A stretch of DNA of 64,000 nucleotides, taken from assembly GCA_963920525.1 (NCBI GenBank), contig OY986438.1, forward strand, positions 188,371,888 through 188,435,887, written 5' to 3'. The translations under genes were made by a program, and so were the position numbers. Under the pieces are notes generated by a model, which saw only the letters and a list, made by a program, of their open reading frames with translations, was not told where the DNA came from and did not search any database. This stretch comes from Dichetophora obliterata. Lineage: Eukaryota > Arthropoda > Insecta > Diptera > Sciomyzidae. Of this stretch, positions 22,176 through 33,877 are shown piece by piece. Numbering within the stretch: position 1 is the first letter of the stretch; each line of letters opens with the position of its first letter.

Positions 22176-23151
22176 TTAAGGTGGATCATTTCGTTCAGGG
22201 GTAAAAAAAACTTTTTTCGACACTCATATTCCTGTAGCTGGATTCAAGTAGATCTTAAATCCGAAAGGATATCGAAATCGGTGGAACCGTCATCCAGCGG
22301 TTTTGATTTTAAAAAAAATCACTTTTTCTCCAAAAATAACCGGGTTTTTCGCCGTAAGTTTTTATCAATCTAAAATAACTACCCTAAAGTTGGGTGCAAA
22401 TGAAAGGTATCTTGGACCCCAAGGTTGCAAATAGGAAGATGGTTAGATTCAAGAAATTTTTTAGTGCAAAATTTTGGTCAACATTTGCAAGAATTCGATC
22501 AACATTTTGGGTATTTTTCACGAAAATCGCTATAGATTTGCCATTTTTCAGTAAATTTGGAAAAATTAAATATTTTTCAAAAAGACTTGGTGTCATCTTT
22601 TGATATAAAAAAAAAAATAAATCAAAACTGGAATTTTTTTTTTTAACTTTTTTGGAAAGTATTTTTGAAAGGGTATTTTTCAAAAAATCTTTAAATCCAC
22701 AAATTTTCAGTAAATTTTCGAAAATTTACTATTTTTAAAATGGTTAAGCTTTGAAGAGGCTTCACCTTTCATGGTGAACAATCAAAAATTAACATATTTA
22801 AAGCGAGTGAACAGAAAATTTATAGCGATTTTAGTGAAAAGTACCCAAAATGTTGACCGAATTCTGAACACTGTTGCACTAAAAAATTTCTTGAATCTAA
22901 AAATCTTCCTATTTACAACTTTGGTGACCCAAATACCTTTCATTTGCACCCCTTTATTAGGTAGTTATTGTAGATTGATAAAAAGTTACGTCGAAAAAAA
23001 CGATGATTTTTGGCGAAAAAGTGATTTTTTAAATCAAAACCGCTGGATGACGGTTCCACCGATTTCGATATCCTTTTGGATTTAAGATCTACTTAAATCC
23101 AGCTCCCAGAATATGAGTGTCGAAAAAAATGTTTTTTTTTATCCACCTTAA
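22176..23151. mobile_element. long inverted-repeat (foldback-like) element, 976 bp
   Basis: The first and last roughly 400 bases are imperfect reverse complements of each other, ending in TTAAGGTGGAT / ATCCACCTTAA. The arms share phrases such as TCGAAATCGGTGGAACCGTC (left) and its inverse (right). TGCAGG precedes and TGTAGG follows, a possible 6-base target duplication with one mismatch. The small frames inside are mirror images and not genes. Confidence 0.8.
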
Positions 23152-24738
23152 TGTAGGTGTATCACACACCAATGACGTAATTTGTAATTTTTTGCAGGAT
23201 TTTTCACGTCTAAAAGAGTGTGAGTGATTTTAGGTTTTTTGGCAAGATTTTTCACAGTGCCAAAACATCGAAATATGAAAATATAAAAAAAGTAAGCATA
23301 CATAAATAATATAAAAAAATTATAAAAAAATGAAATATATATATAAAAATAATTTTTCTTACATAAATAAAACTTTTTATATAGAAAGATAGCAAAAAGA
23401 ATCTACAAACCTGTAAAACAAATATTAAATAAACGGAATATAAAATAATACTTTTATTTTTTAACCTTGGATGTGCTTCTTCGTTAGTCGAATCGACTAA
23501 CAATAATTATTTTTTCTTTTGAGCTTGCGATAATGAAGTCACTAATATTTTTGTTCAAAATACCCAATATAAAAAATTAATGTATTTTTTTGTTTATTTA
23601 GTTAAATATATAACAAATCAAAAAAACCTTCACATTATTTCATTTTATTTCTGCCTGTTTTGTGGTAAGTTTAATTAAAAGATTTTTATGTATACATATA
23701 TACACATACATAAAGTGTTTCTTATCTATCGATATAGCATATTCTTAGTTGTTTTTTTAAAAAGCAAAAAAGGATTTACTTTGCTTATATGACATTTAAA
23801 TGTCTTTGTAGTTTTTTTAAACACACTTTTTACATTTAAAAATGTATAAACATATTATAAAATCCACATAAATATAACAATAATCCTCTAAAATAGGCTC
23901 TCCTTTTCTTTTTAATTTTTTATTTTAAATAAAAATATTAAAATAATTTAAAAAAATTATGAAATAAATAAATGTAGAAATATATACTGTTAACTTTTTG
24001 ACAATTAAATTTGACATTAAAATAAAGTGCAATCATTTTTTCTTATACATAATTTCGTGGGATTTTTTGCGGTATTTTTCGGAGAAATAAATGAAGAAGG
24101 TTTTTAAACACACTTTCGGGATTCGTAATAAAATTAAAAGCACGTTATTGGCCTAAATGTGAGCCTTTTTTAAAGTGGAATAAGTCCACTTTTGTGTATA
24201 TTGTGTTTTATAAAATTTAAAAATATTGGCAAATACTAACTGATTCAGGATATGTTTTTAGCATTATAAATGGGTGAAATTTTATCACACAGTAGTTATT
24301 TAGAAAATAATTAAAGAATATAAACGATTTTTTTAGCCACAAATGTACTTCTACCACTTTCAAATATAACATATTGACTATTTATTTTTGACAGTGGAAT
24401 AAGTCCATTTTTTTTTGTTCGAATCATACCACTTTAAACAATATAAGCTCAACTATAAACTAACAGCAAAATTAAGTTGGAATCTTTGTTTTTATAGAAT
24501 TTGATTTTTTTTAATGGGTCTTAAATGCTTAAAACAATAATAAAAAATGAAATATTATTATTAAAATTAAGGCATGTAACTTAGGTTATTAAGAAATAAA
24601 TACCACCAAACTTGACATGCAAGTATCTTACGCCTCTTGTCGGGACATAAGGTACTTTTTATTACAAAATAAATAAGACACGATTACAAATAAAACGCTG
24701 GTTACCAAACGTAATTGAAGCTATTATTTTTCCAGGAC
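23152..24738. other. intergenic, AT-rich
   Basis: Between the foldback element and the hAT-like element. Two AGTGGAATAAGTCCA words at about 24174 and 24395 may be remnants of a repeat. No gene seen. The first difference between the two long copies of this region falls here, at 24059. Confidence 0.4.
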
Positions 24739-26152
24739 CAGAGCTGTAAAGTCTGCATTCATATTCAGAATTTTAAGTACAACTGAATAACAACATAAGA
24801 ATGCATTCAATGAATGCAAAATTGATTTATACATAAAGTTTTTAATTCACATTCAATTTTAAAAAAATGATTAATTAATCATTTCAATTATTCATATTCG
24901 TTATTCAGAATAATAAATCAATTTTTTATTCATTTGAATGCTATTCACAAAGAATGCCATTCACAAAGATTTACAGAATTTTCAATTATTCTATTTTTAT
25001 TCATTATTCATTTTTTATTCGTTATTCATTTTTTATTCATTATTCATTTGTTACTCATTCATTTTTTATTCATTATTTCTTTTTTATTAATTATTCATTT
25101 TTTATTCATTATTCATTTTTTATTCATTACTAATATTTCATTCATTATTCTTTTTTTATTCATTATTAATTTTTTATTCATTATTCATTTGTTATTCATT
25201 ATTCATTTGTTATTCATTATTCATTTGTTATTCATTATTCATTTGTTATTCATTATTCATTTTTTATTCATTATTCATTTGTTATTCATTATTTTGTCAT
25301 TGCTTAGGACTCGGGCCGTGTTTTTTTTATAACAGCCCTATTCTGGCAAATTAACAAATTTTTAACCAGTATTTTGAATATTTCTATGAGTTTGTTGTAA
25401 TTTTTTCAATTTTGATAAAAATTGTCAACTGCTTTTCAGTTATTGACAATTTCATTAACAAATTTTGTTTTTTGAGCTTCAAATTTTGTATTGAAAACAA
25501 CAAACACATAGAAATATTCCAAATACTGGTTAACAATTTGTTAATTTGCCAGAATAGGGCTGTTAATTTGACGATATAGATAACAACAGCAAACAATTTT
25601 TTATAAATATCTTAGGAAATAAAAAAAAAAAAAATATCTCTGTATATATGTATATTAACTTTTAAAATTTTTTTCTGTTCTTATCAATATCGTCAAATTG
25701 ATAAGCAATGACAAAAAAATGAATAATTAATGAATAAAGAATAAAAAATGAATAATGAATAACAAATGAATAATGAGTAACAAAAGAATAATGAATAAAA
25801 TATGAATAATGAATAACAAATGAATAATGAATAAAAAATGAATAATGAATAACAAAAGAATAATGAATAAAAAATGATGAATAAAAATAGAATAATTGAA
25901 AATTCTGTAATTCTTTGTGAATGGCATTCTTTGTGAATAGCATTCAAATGAATAAAAAATTTGATTCATTATTCTGAATAACGAAAATGAATAATTGAAA
26001 TGAATAATTAATCATTTTTATTAAATTGAGTGTGAATTAAAATTTTTATTTATAAATCAATTTTGCATTCATTGAATGCATTTTTTTTTCGTTATTCATT
26101 GATTCATTTTTTGTGATTTAAATCAAATTGAATGCATTCTTTTACAGCTCTG
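24739..26152. mobile_element. hAT-like non-autonomous element, 1414 bp
   Basis: Terminal repeats CAGAGCTGTAAA and TTTACAGCTCTG are perfect 12-base inverses and have the hAT-type form (CAGAG...). The flanking 8-mers TCCAGGAC (24731-24738) and ACCAGGAC (26153-26160) agree at 7 of 8 positions, as expected for a hAT target duplication. Inside, TTTATTCATTA arrays (24990-25295) are mirrored by AATGAATAA arrays (25720-25890), so the whole element is a large hairpin. No transposase remains. Confidence 0.75.
25331..25564. mobile_element. inner palindrome inside the hAT-like element
   Basis: AACAGCCCTATTCTGGCAAA at 25331 is mirrored at 25545-25564, with arms of about 110 bases (including ATAGAAATATT and CCAGTATTT in both). 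It sits between the two TTATTCAT arrays and is either a nested element or the original centre of the hairpin. Confidence 0.7.
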
Positions 26153-26704
26153 ACCAGGACCCGTATCTGGTTAACACACCTTTATATCAAAAATTCCAAT
26201 GAAACCTACGGAGCTTTCCATTAAATTCAAACGCCTAACTTTTTCGTACAGGTTTTCTTTGTGGTGCCCTTGACAAAACCCATCAAAATATTTTTTTTTC
26301 TATTTACATACAGGTCTACTTCACAATCTTAACATAATGCAAAAACAAACTAAAAATAAGGTTTACCGTGACATATTTTTAGTTCTGATTGTTTGGATTG
26401 CAGCAAAGTTCTTTTGGGTAATAAATGACGAAATCGGGATCCATCAAATGTGTAATTAAAAGTATAAAAGGGGGATCCGTATATCTAACTAAAAAAAGCA
26501 TTAACTCATATTTTTTTAAAAATGGACTTATTTCACTTTCAAATATAACGGCTCATATATAAATTTTATTGCACAAAGGGGCGTGACCCTAAAACTCGAA
26601 TAATTTTGGTTTCTAAGAACTTGAACTATGTTATAAAGGAAATTGCATAAAAAAAAATCGTTACAAACAACCATTTTCTTACACCATCATCTTAACAAAA
26701 TTTT
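26153..26704. other. intergenic, no recognised feature
   Basis: AT-rich spacer between inverted-repeat elements; nothing supported. Confidence 0.35.
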
Positions 26705-26782
26705 AGGGGTATTCACGATCCGAAGCTCTTTGCTGAGATCTTGTTCAAAAAAGCTAAATTTTAGCAAAAAGTTGCTCTACAA

Positions 26783-27056
26783 TAGGGATATTCACGACTC
26801 AGTGCACTTGCCTGTGCAGTTGAGGGCTTGTGCACTTTACAAAATCAAAATACACGTACCTACGCCAAAAATCTGCACAAGTGCTTTTCTACTGTCGCCT
26901 CAAACTTAAGGACTTGAGCAGTTGTGCACTTGAGTGCATTGAAAAATTTGTCAGCTTTGAAATAGTGATGGTGGTGTGTTCACGAAAACCTTACTGCACA
27001 ATTCCACAAGTCCTCAACTGCATAAGCAAGTGCACTGAATATTGAATAACCCTTAT
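26783..27056. mobile_element. hairpin MITE, about 274 bp
   Basis: Left arm CAGTGCACTTGCCTGTGCAG then TTGAGG; the right arm is its near inverse (TCCTCAACTGCATAAGCAAG then TGCACTG). Outer ends are ATAGGGATATTCA and GAATAACCCTTAT. The frames overlapping it are by-products. Confidence 0.75.
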
Positions 27057-27871
27057 AACAAAATACACGTGCTATCAAAATTGATCTATCAATCTTCTTT
27101 ACACAAGAGCTCCGACTATGCCCTGAAGTCAGCGTTGCCAGATTTTTTGAAAAAAAACAGTCAGTTAAAAAACCCTGTATTTTCAACAAAAAAAAAAAAA
27201 AAATACCCTAATCGAACTAACTTGAATTTATTGGTATTTATTTATTTAGTTTATTTATTAATTTGAAAAAATAGAAAACAATTAATTTACAAAAACATAA
27301 ACAATAACATATGTATGCGTAACGTTCGGTTTGCTTTCTCTACTCGCTGATCGAGTTTTGTTATCCAAATCTGTAGTCAAATTACAAATAAAATTTAGAT
27401 TCACATTTTCAATATATTTCTTACCTTTTATAAAAAAGTTGTGCACATTTTAACAGCAAAAAATTTCAACCAACAGCAACAAGTGAGCAGAAAACCACAT
27501 ATAAACAAATAAATGACAACCAAATTGACATATCGAATCAAATACAATTTGCAGCCTGCAATGTTATTACAGGGATGGTATAAGTGCAGTTTTGCAATGT
27601 AGTGTCAAGGCTTTTATTTATACAATTTTTTAAATAATCAAAAATATAAAAAGAAATCCTAAATATTTTAATTTCTTTTTTTAAAAAACTGTAATTTGCA
27701 CCACAAGTAATTTAATAAAAAGGTAAGCCTGTTTAAGAACAGTAATTTACAGTTTAAACCAGAGATAAAGAGATAGGAAACTTAAATTTTGTGACGTCAA
27801 AACATATGTTTTTTCCATTTTTATGTGCTTTGGTGAAAATCATTTATTGTGTACGTGACTTCACCTCAGAT

Positions 27872-29783
27872 CAGTGTTGCCGTGACGATTCTAAAAAAAA
27901 GTATCCATGAAAAGGTCACAAATGTATCCACTTCCGAAACAAAGTATTCACATATTACAGTTTGAAACCCAATTTTTTAAGCTTCCATAACAATTCTATA
28001 TATTTAATTTCAAGACTAACAAATAGCTTTGTTAAAATGTAATAGTAAAATAATATAAATTATTTTACTATTATATTAAAAAATGTAATACATATATAAA
28101 ATAATAAATAATAATATTAAAACCTAGTGCTTGAATATTTTAAATATTTTTAGGATTTATTTTTTTGAAAGTTAAAATAATGAACAATGATATTTAAACT
28201 TTAAAGGTATATTGCAATAAAATTTTTTTATTATGACGCGCTTTTTAAATTTAAGTCCCAAAACAGGGTTTTTTACTGGTTATTCAGTGTAAAATATACG
28301 ATTTTTGAAATTTTGATAGCGAAAGCCACTGATGTGAATAACATATTAAAATTTCAGATGATTTGACTGAATAGCTTTTGTTTTCGATACAACACATTGC
28401 CGAAAAAAGTACTTTTGAGATAAATGAGTGTTAAGAGAGTGAGTATGTATATTTCTGCTGTGCGCTTGATACCTGCTAAAACGGCTGAAGAAGCGGAGAT
28501 AACGTCAGTATCCTTAAAAAATTTAACAGTAAATTCTCAAAAACTATACTTTTGAAAGTATAAGAAGAAAAAGAAGATAAAAATATTAGACAACCTGCTC
28601 CTGCCTTAAAAAGGAACATATGTATATTTCAGTACTTCAGTCTGTTATATTTGGTGTTATTTTTATATTTTTTATGCATTATGTTTATTACATTAAAAGT
28701 AAAAGTTTGATATTTATACAAAAAACTATATAAAAAACATAACTGTTAAATAGCGATTACGTTTAATAAACAATTAGATTTTATTTTAAAAATAATTATA
28801 ATCATTATATAATCCTTGAAGGAGATAATTTTGATAAGCAATTGATTTCGATTACAAATAATCAAAAAGTAATAACGACTACTTGGAATTACGAAAATAA
28901 TCAAAAAGAATAAAAAGTAATCAAGAAACAATAATCCGACTACTTTTAGAAATTATTTTTGATTCTGTTTGAGGTCGACTCGCATCGTTTCAACGGTGAG
29001 GTTGTGAAGTGCAACCAGTCATTTTTAACTGAAATCGCCCATACGCTGATACAGCTTTTTCAGTTAACACAGTTATACGAAAAACAGTTATACGAAAACT
29101 TAATCAAGTTTATTAACAAAAGTGTTGGGAGCTACAGTATGAACTTTGGGTTCATGGTTCCTTCTTTGTTACCGCTGCAGATGCTATACATAATAAAAAA
29201 AAAGAATCAAACATAATTTCTAAAAGTACTCTGATTATTTTTCTTGATTACTTTTAATTCTTTTTGATTATTTTCGTCATCTAAAGTAGTTGTAATTATT
29301 TTGCAATTTACAAAAAAATAGCTGAATTACTAATGAATACGATTAGTAATAATTATTTAACAGCTATGATACAAAATACTATATAAATACATAAAAAAGT
29401 AATTTAATATCTTATTCAGTTAAGTGTAATATAAATAAAATGGGCTGATATTCCTTTAATTATTCCCAAAAACAAAACGACTAGTCTTATCGTTTATAGT
29501 AAGACTTATATTAGAAAAACTTCATTCAACAGCAGCTGTGCTATGAGGCAGACTTAATATATTTATCACAAAATTGTAAAGTTCTTCGTAAAGAGGTTGC
29601 GTTAATGCATTTTTCGATAAAAAAAGTATTGTCCAAAAATGTCTCAATATCATAATTTTTTTAAAGTTTTTGTTGAATTTAAAGAAATGCCTCCTTTTTT
29701 ATATTTTTACAAATAAAACCATATATTCATATATTACAATAGTATGAAAAAGTATCCATAAATTTTTCCTAACGGCAACACTG
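27872..29783. mobile_element. inverted repeat CAGTGTTGCCGT, third nesting level
   Basis: CAGTGTTGCCGT at 27872-27883 is mirrored at 29771-29783 (ACGGCAACACTG with one extra base). The end sequence resembles hAT ends, but the flanking 8-mers do not match, so a superfamily call is not supported. Confidence 0.5.
28743..29363. mobile_element. hairpin element, innermost level, 621 bp
   Basis: Arms of about 220 bases: CTGTTAAATA at the left is mirrored by ATTTAACAG at the right, and ACTTTTAGAAATTAT near the loop occurs in both arms. The loop (about 28965-29205) is less AT-rich and holds an 85-codon frame with no recognisable domain. In the second copy this loop lacks 15 bases. Confidence 0.7.
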
Positions 29784-31144
29784 CTTGGACTTATTCCTAT
29801 GGTGTAATTATTCCTCGATAATTTCACCATGATGTTTCAGGAATGTTTTCTATTGCTTTTCCGAAGTCTTTTGTGGTATACATTTTGTTACCTATTTTGT
29901 TCCAATAATATGCAGTCTTACAGTTATCGGACCTCAAACGTAACTGGTGAAATTCTTAAATCTACCATAAACCAGGGTTGTTTTCCGTTGATTTTACGAC
30001 CACATATGAATGTTTTGTGCTAGTATGGGAGCCATTTTAACGTAAAATCGAGCATAGTGCTATTCCTCTCCAACGGAGTTTCCCATCTCTTTATCTCTGG
30101 TTTGAACTGTGTATATGGAAACGCTGCAGTGATTCAGTGATGATGAACTGCGCTCACTTTTAGTACCAACTTTTTTTTTAATAGATAACGCAATAAATGA
30201 ATCATATCCCGTAACACTGTGAATTTAAATTATTTTATTAACATTATTGAAGGTTATTTTACAGCCATTTCTAAATTTGCTCATTGGAAGCAAAGTCCTT
30301 TTGTCTAATTTACTTAATTAATAGATCACATTCTGTTTATTGACAGTACGTTTAAAGTTTCTATAAAATTTATTAAATGCAAGAGAAAAATAAGACATCT
30401 ACTGTCACGTGTCAGACGTAACTAACATGGGGTAGAGGTGTTTGAATGCAACATTTTTATTACACATAAACATGCTTTTAGCGTAAAAAGATTTTAAATA
30501 AAGCACAAAGTTTATTTTTAAATATTTTATTTTCATATCATCACGTGGGGACAAATCACGTTACGTGTCGGACAATGCTGCAGTTCAATTGGGTAATTAA
30601 GTAATTATGTAATCTAGTAATTAAAAAATAAATTAAATATATTTTTCTTTTCTTGCCTCAACCAATTTTTCATTATCTTAGATAATACCTTCCATTTTTA
30701 CTTAAAAAAAAACTTTACGAAATATTTACAAAACATTTACGAAAAAGAAAAACTACGTTTGTGAAACAATGCAAACGATTTGATCATCAAATTAATTTAT
30801 GTACCTATAACTGGCTTAAATAAATAATATTATATATAGATAATATTATAAATAGATAATATTATAAAATAATAAGTTTTAATTTTTAGGTAACGGTTGA
30901 CTTCTCTGTGGAATGACCCTGTAGTATTTTTTGTACTTTTGCATAAGAGCTCCGGATCGTGAATACCTCTTATGCATTTAAGAAAAGAGTGCGTGCAACC
31001 TGCCATACAACTCGAATATTTTTTATGGTTCGACTCTTAGCACTTCATACAGTTGTGGTAAATAGTACGAATATATATGTTCCTTTGTAATTTATTTTTC
31101 AATGTTACCGTTTTGAACCGGTAATAGCTTATTTTATAACACCA

Positions 31145-32058
31145 GTAGCTCGGTTCTGTAACTTTTCTCACCGCAGTTCTCACCATATTTTCTCACTTTG
31201 ACGTCATTGTGACGTCATTCTAACTTGCACTGTCTCTGTAATAAAATGAAAAAACCAGTGCCTCATCTCGCTTGTTTCAATTCTACTTTTGAAGGAATTC
31301 GATAGACGAAGTGTTTCTGTAAATTAAAATATGCGACTCGAATCGATTGAAATTCTCACTTTGTCCTAACTTGGTGAGAAACATTTTTGCTTGTTTGTGC
31401 AACAGTCATATTTAATGAAGTTGTGGATATAAATGTATCCACGTTATAAATACTTCTACCGGGTGCAAGGTATCAATTTAAATTTTCTTTTAATGTTTTT
31501 TAATTTTTTTTTAATGTTAAATTTAATGTAGATTATAAATATATTATTAACAAAATATAATATATACTACAATGTATACCTATATTATGAAATATATGTA
31601 TTAACTGAAATATTTCATAAATGAGATTTATTCCATGATAAAATTTGTATAATTGTATTACGGAACAGCATTAAAAGAATACTCGGATCGCAATGTGTGT
31701 AGATAAGGTTTGTGCATTTAATGTCAACATCACTAAGCGTCAAATTGTTTACCATCAAAACAAGCAATTGTCAACATAAATAGCATAAACATGTATATTT
31801 ACGCCATATTCATAAATTAAGCACAAATAATATCTATATTTATTTTTTATTTGTTGTTTATAGAAGAACCTCATGCAATTTCTCACAAAGTTTTCTGTCA
31901 CTAGTTGCAATTTCATATATTCCTTTTCACTCGTGTATCTTTTTCATCCCGGACCACTATTTACTAGCTTATCAGTTACAGAAACACTAGTTTTTGCAAA
32001 AGTGTGTATTTTGTAATGAAGCTATGTGACGTAAGAAAAAGTTACAGAACCGAGCTAC
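31145..32058. mobile_element. inverted-repeat element, GTAGCTCG family, 914 bp
   Basis: GTAGCTCGGTTCTGTAACTT at 31145 is exactly mirrored at the right end (32037-32058). It shares end sequence and the paired TGACGTCA sites (31199-31206, 31210-31217) with the 351-bp element at 15188, so the two are long and short members of one family. Confidence 0.75.
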
Positions 32059-32789
32059 GGAGCGATAACTCATTAAGGGTTGGTTCTAGTAGAAACGTTA
32101 TTTCACGTAACGTAATTTCAGGACTTTTTTTTTGAGCGAACGTATCTAAATCTTTTGTGACGTTTATTAGTGTATATTTCAAGAACATTATACAATTTTT
32201 ACGACGAAAAATTATTCAAAATAGCGGCTGAAGGTCTCGCTGATCAAAGCCTAGCGTGGCGATAGCCGATGTGCGCTGTACAGTCTACCGCCCTACCAAG
32301 TGATTTGAAACGAAAAAACCAAAAAGTATTAACCGAGAAGAAATTTGGGGGGCCTTGTAGATTTCCGATTTTAATAAAACCCTTTTTAAAAAAATGGCGG
32401 CCATTTGAAAAAACTCTGTTTTTCCTCCTTTTTCTTTTACTTTAACGTTAAAAAAATAATGATATTAAATTTTTTTGAAAAAAGCGCTTTCTGAAGGCCT
32501 CCTAAATTGAATTAGCTTTAATTTGAGCCGTCAAACATCGAAATCGGTCAAGTCGTTGAAGCGGAATCGTGTACAGCGCGGAAAAAAGTTGTTTCGAGAA
32601 AAACGCGTTTATACTTGTTTTTTGGCAGACGCACTCTCTTTTCTAATACGCTATGGCTCGTAAAATAAATTAGATAGGGAGATATCCTTTTGACTACACA
32701 TTTTCAAGATCCTAAGGATGAAAATAAAACAAAAAACTAAAACAAAAATTAGTACTATATTATTAGTACTAGAACCTCCCCTTAAGCAT
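32059..32789. other. intergenic, low-level repeat character
   Basis: Text such as ATCGAAATCGGTCAAGTCG near 32540 resembles words common in fly repeats (compare ATCGAAATCGGTGGAACCG at 22272). No gene. The base matching the window end in the second copy is 32764. Confidence 0.35.
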
Positions 32790-32938
32790 TAGGTCGGTTT
32801 CCGTACTAGTACAAGTAACTTGAAGTTGCTTGAAAGCATTATTTTACAAAGTTTTGAAGCTCGAGAAAGCAGAAAACATGCAAAATGTCACTCTCTATTC
32901 TCTTACAATTACTTGAAATTAGTACGGAAGTAGACCTA
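32790..32938. mobile_element. small MITE, 149 bp
   Basis: TAGGTCGGTTTCCGTACTAG at the left is mirrored at the right by TAGTACGGAAGTAGACCTA, with TCAAGTAA/TTACTTGA continuing inward. The ends start and finish with TA, compatible with a TA target but not proof of it. Confidence 0.65.
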
Positions 32939-33630
32939 TTCTGACTTTAAAAATAAAATATTGTTGAAAAAAAGAAGGAAGAGAAAAAAATTTAAGTTTT
33001 AGTTCTTTAGCTTAAATTGCATTAAAGTGACAAAAATCGAAAAATCGAGCTGTATAAAAAATTTTAAAAAGTTAAAAAGGGCTAAGATTAATTTTATATT
33101 CATATCAAATTAGCAAGAAGGACAAGACAACAAAATACTTATAATTTTAACTGTAAGAAAAACTGTAAAATTTTTTTTTAAGTCATATAAGCAACGTCAA
33201 CAACGAGTACTTTTGACAATTGATATAATTGAAAACGGTCGCATTCTCAAAATTTTGTTTAATTTCATTTAAAAAAAAAAACAAATTGTTATAAGCTGTG
33301 AATTCCCTAAATTGAAGTAATTGCGCCGAAACTGTGAGCAAAAAGCCAAAAAGTATCAAAACAAAACTTTTTTCCGAAGAGAACTTAACAAACAGCACGT
33401 GCAAATGAGCGCGTTTCAAAACATTTTTGAAAAGTTTAAAAAAGTTTTTCGTCTCTCTCAACAGAATCTTTAACAGTGTGAGCTTTTTATTTATTTTCGT
33501 TGCTGTTCAGTATCTAATTTTTTTTCGTGATGCATTTCTTAAGAATTAAACTTTCAACATCGAAAGAAAACTAAAAAAGCACGCAATTTATTTAGTGCTA
33601 GTGCAGCTCTTATCACGAATAGCAAAGAAA
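32939..33630. other. upstream region of gene B
   Basis: AT-rich, no gene. TCAGTA at 33507-33512 could be an initiator but has no matching downstream element at +28, so the promoter of gene B is not placed. Confidence 0.35.
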
Positions 33631-33645
33631 ATGTTATCGATTTGA
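33631..33645 (+). promoter_or_regulatory. minimal uORF overlapping first ATG of gene B
   Basis: ATG at 33631 in a favourable context (A at -3) opens a four-codon frame whose TGA stop (33643-33645) shares its A with the ATG at 33645 (TGATG). Such an arrangement can affect choice between the ATGs at 33645 and 33708, if the transcript includes it. Confidence 0.35.
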
Positions 33646-33877
33646 TGTTGTTCAGAGTTAGTTTTTTGAAAACAAGTCGTAACTTATTTGTGATCAAAGG
33701 CCATAAAATGGCTGCTTACAATCAAAAGCCGGAAACGCTGTGCCCAATAATTGGTGTTCTCTGCATGGATGTATCGCAAAAATTAAAAGAAATCTATGGA
33801 CCAAACGTTAAAAGTTACATAGCCGCATCGTATGTGAAGTGGTTGGAAGGCGCGGGCGGTCGAGTCGTGCCAATATG
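33645..33877 (+). CDS. Ggh: GGH gene B exon 1
   Basis: Contains [15 protein letters not shown] and [18 protein letters not shown], the same block as gene A exon 1, and ends with the same phase-2 donor TG|GTAAGC. ATG 33708 (ATAAAATGG) has a much better context than ATG 33645 (TTGATGT). From 33708 there is no signal peptide and no N-glycosylation sequon. From 33645 the added 21 residues are basic (5 Lys/Arg), rich in Ser/Phe/Leu and without acids, like a mitochondrial presequence. A TTG at 33642 is not a start. Confidence 0.85.

Larger units (their letters stand above)
27750..30109. mobile_element. inverted repeat, second nesting level
   Basis: AACCAGAGATAAAGAGAT (27757 on) is exactly inverted at 30084-30103, within 33-base arms (CAGTTTAAACC... 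/ ...TTTGAACTG). Confidence 0.65.
26705..30970. mobile_element. outer inverted repeat enclosing nested elements, 4.27 kb
   Basis: GGGGTATTCACGATCC at 26706 is mirrored at 30954-30969 (GGATCGTGAATACCTC), and the match continues over AGCTCTT, 24 of 26 bases in all. Inside lie three more inverted repeats (27750/30109, 27872/29783, 28743/29363), each within the previous one, plus a separate hairpin at 26783-27056. No coding content recognised. Confidence 0.55.

Noticed and set aside
24934..25969. Frames of 80-130 codons rich in Phe/Ile/Leu, resembling membrane proteins
   Set aside because: Produced by the TTATTCAT arrays and their mirror image in the hAT-like element.
28959..29216. 85-codon frame in the loop of the innermost hairpin
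   Set aside because: Uses a non-ATG start (ATT at 28959), no recognisable domain, and the second copy has lost five codons; kept only as a note in the element entry.
27864..29791. hAT assignment for the CAGTGTTGCCGT element
   Set aside because: End sequence fits but the flanking 8-mers (CCTCAGAT and CTTGGACT) do not match.
33507..33541. Inr/DPE promoter for gene B
   Set aside because: TCAGTA is present but no downstream element lies at +28 to +32.
33642..33644. TTG at 33642 as the start of gene B
   Set aside because: Non-ATG initiation is not needed; ATGs at 33645 and 33708 are in the same frame.
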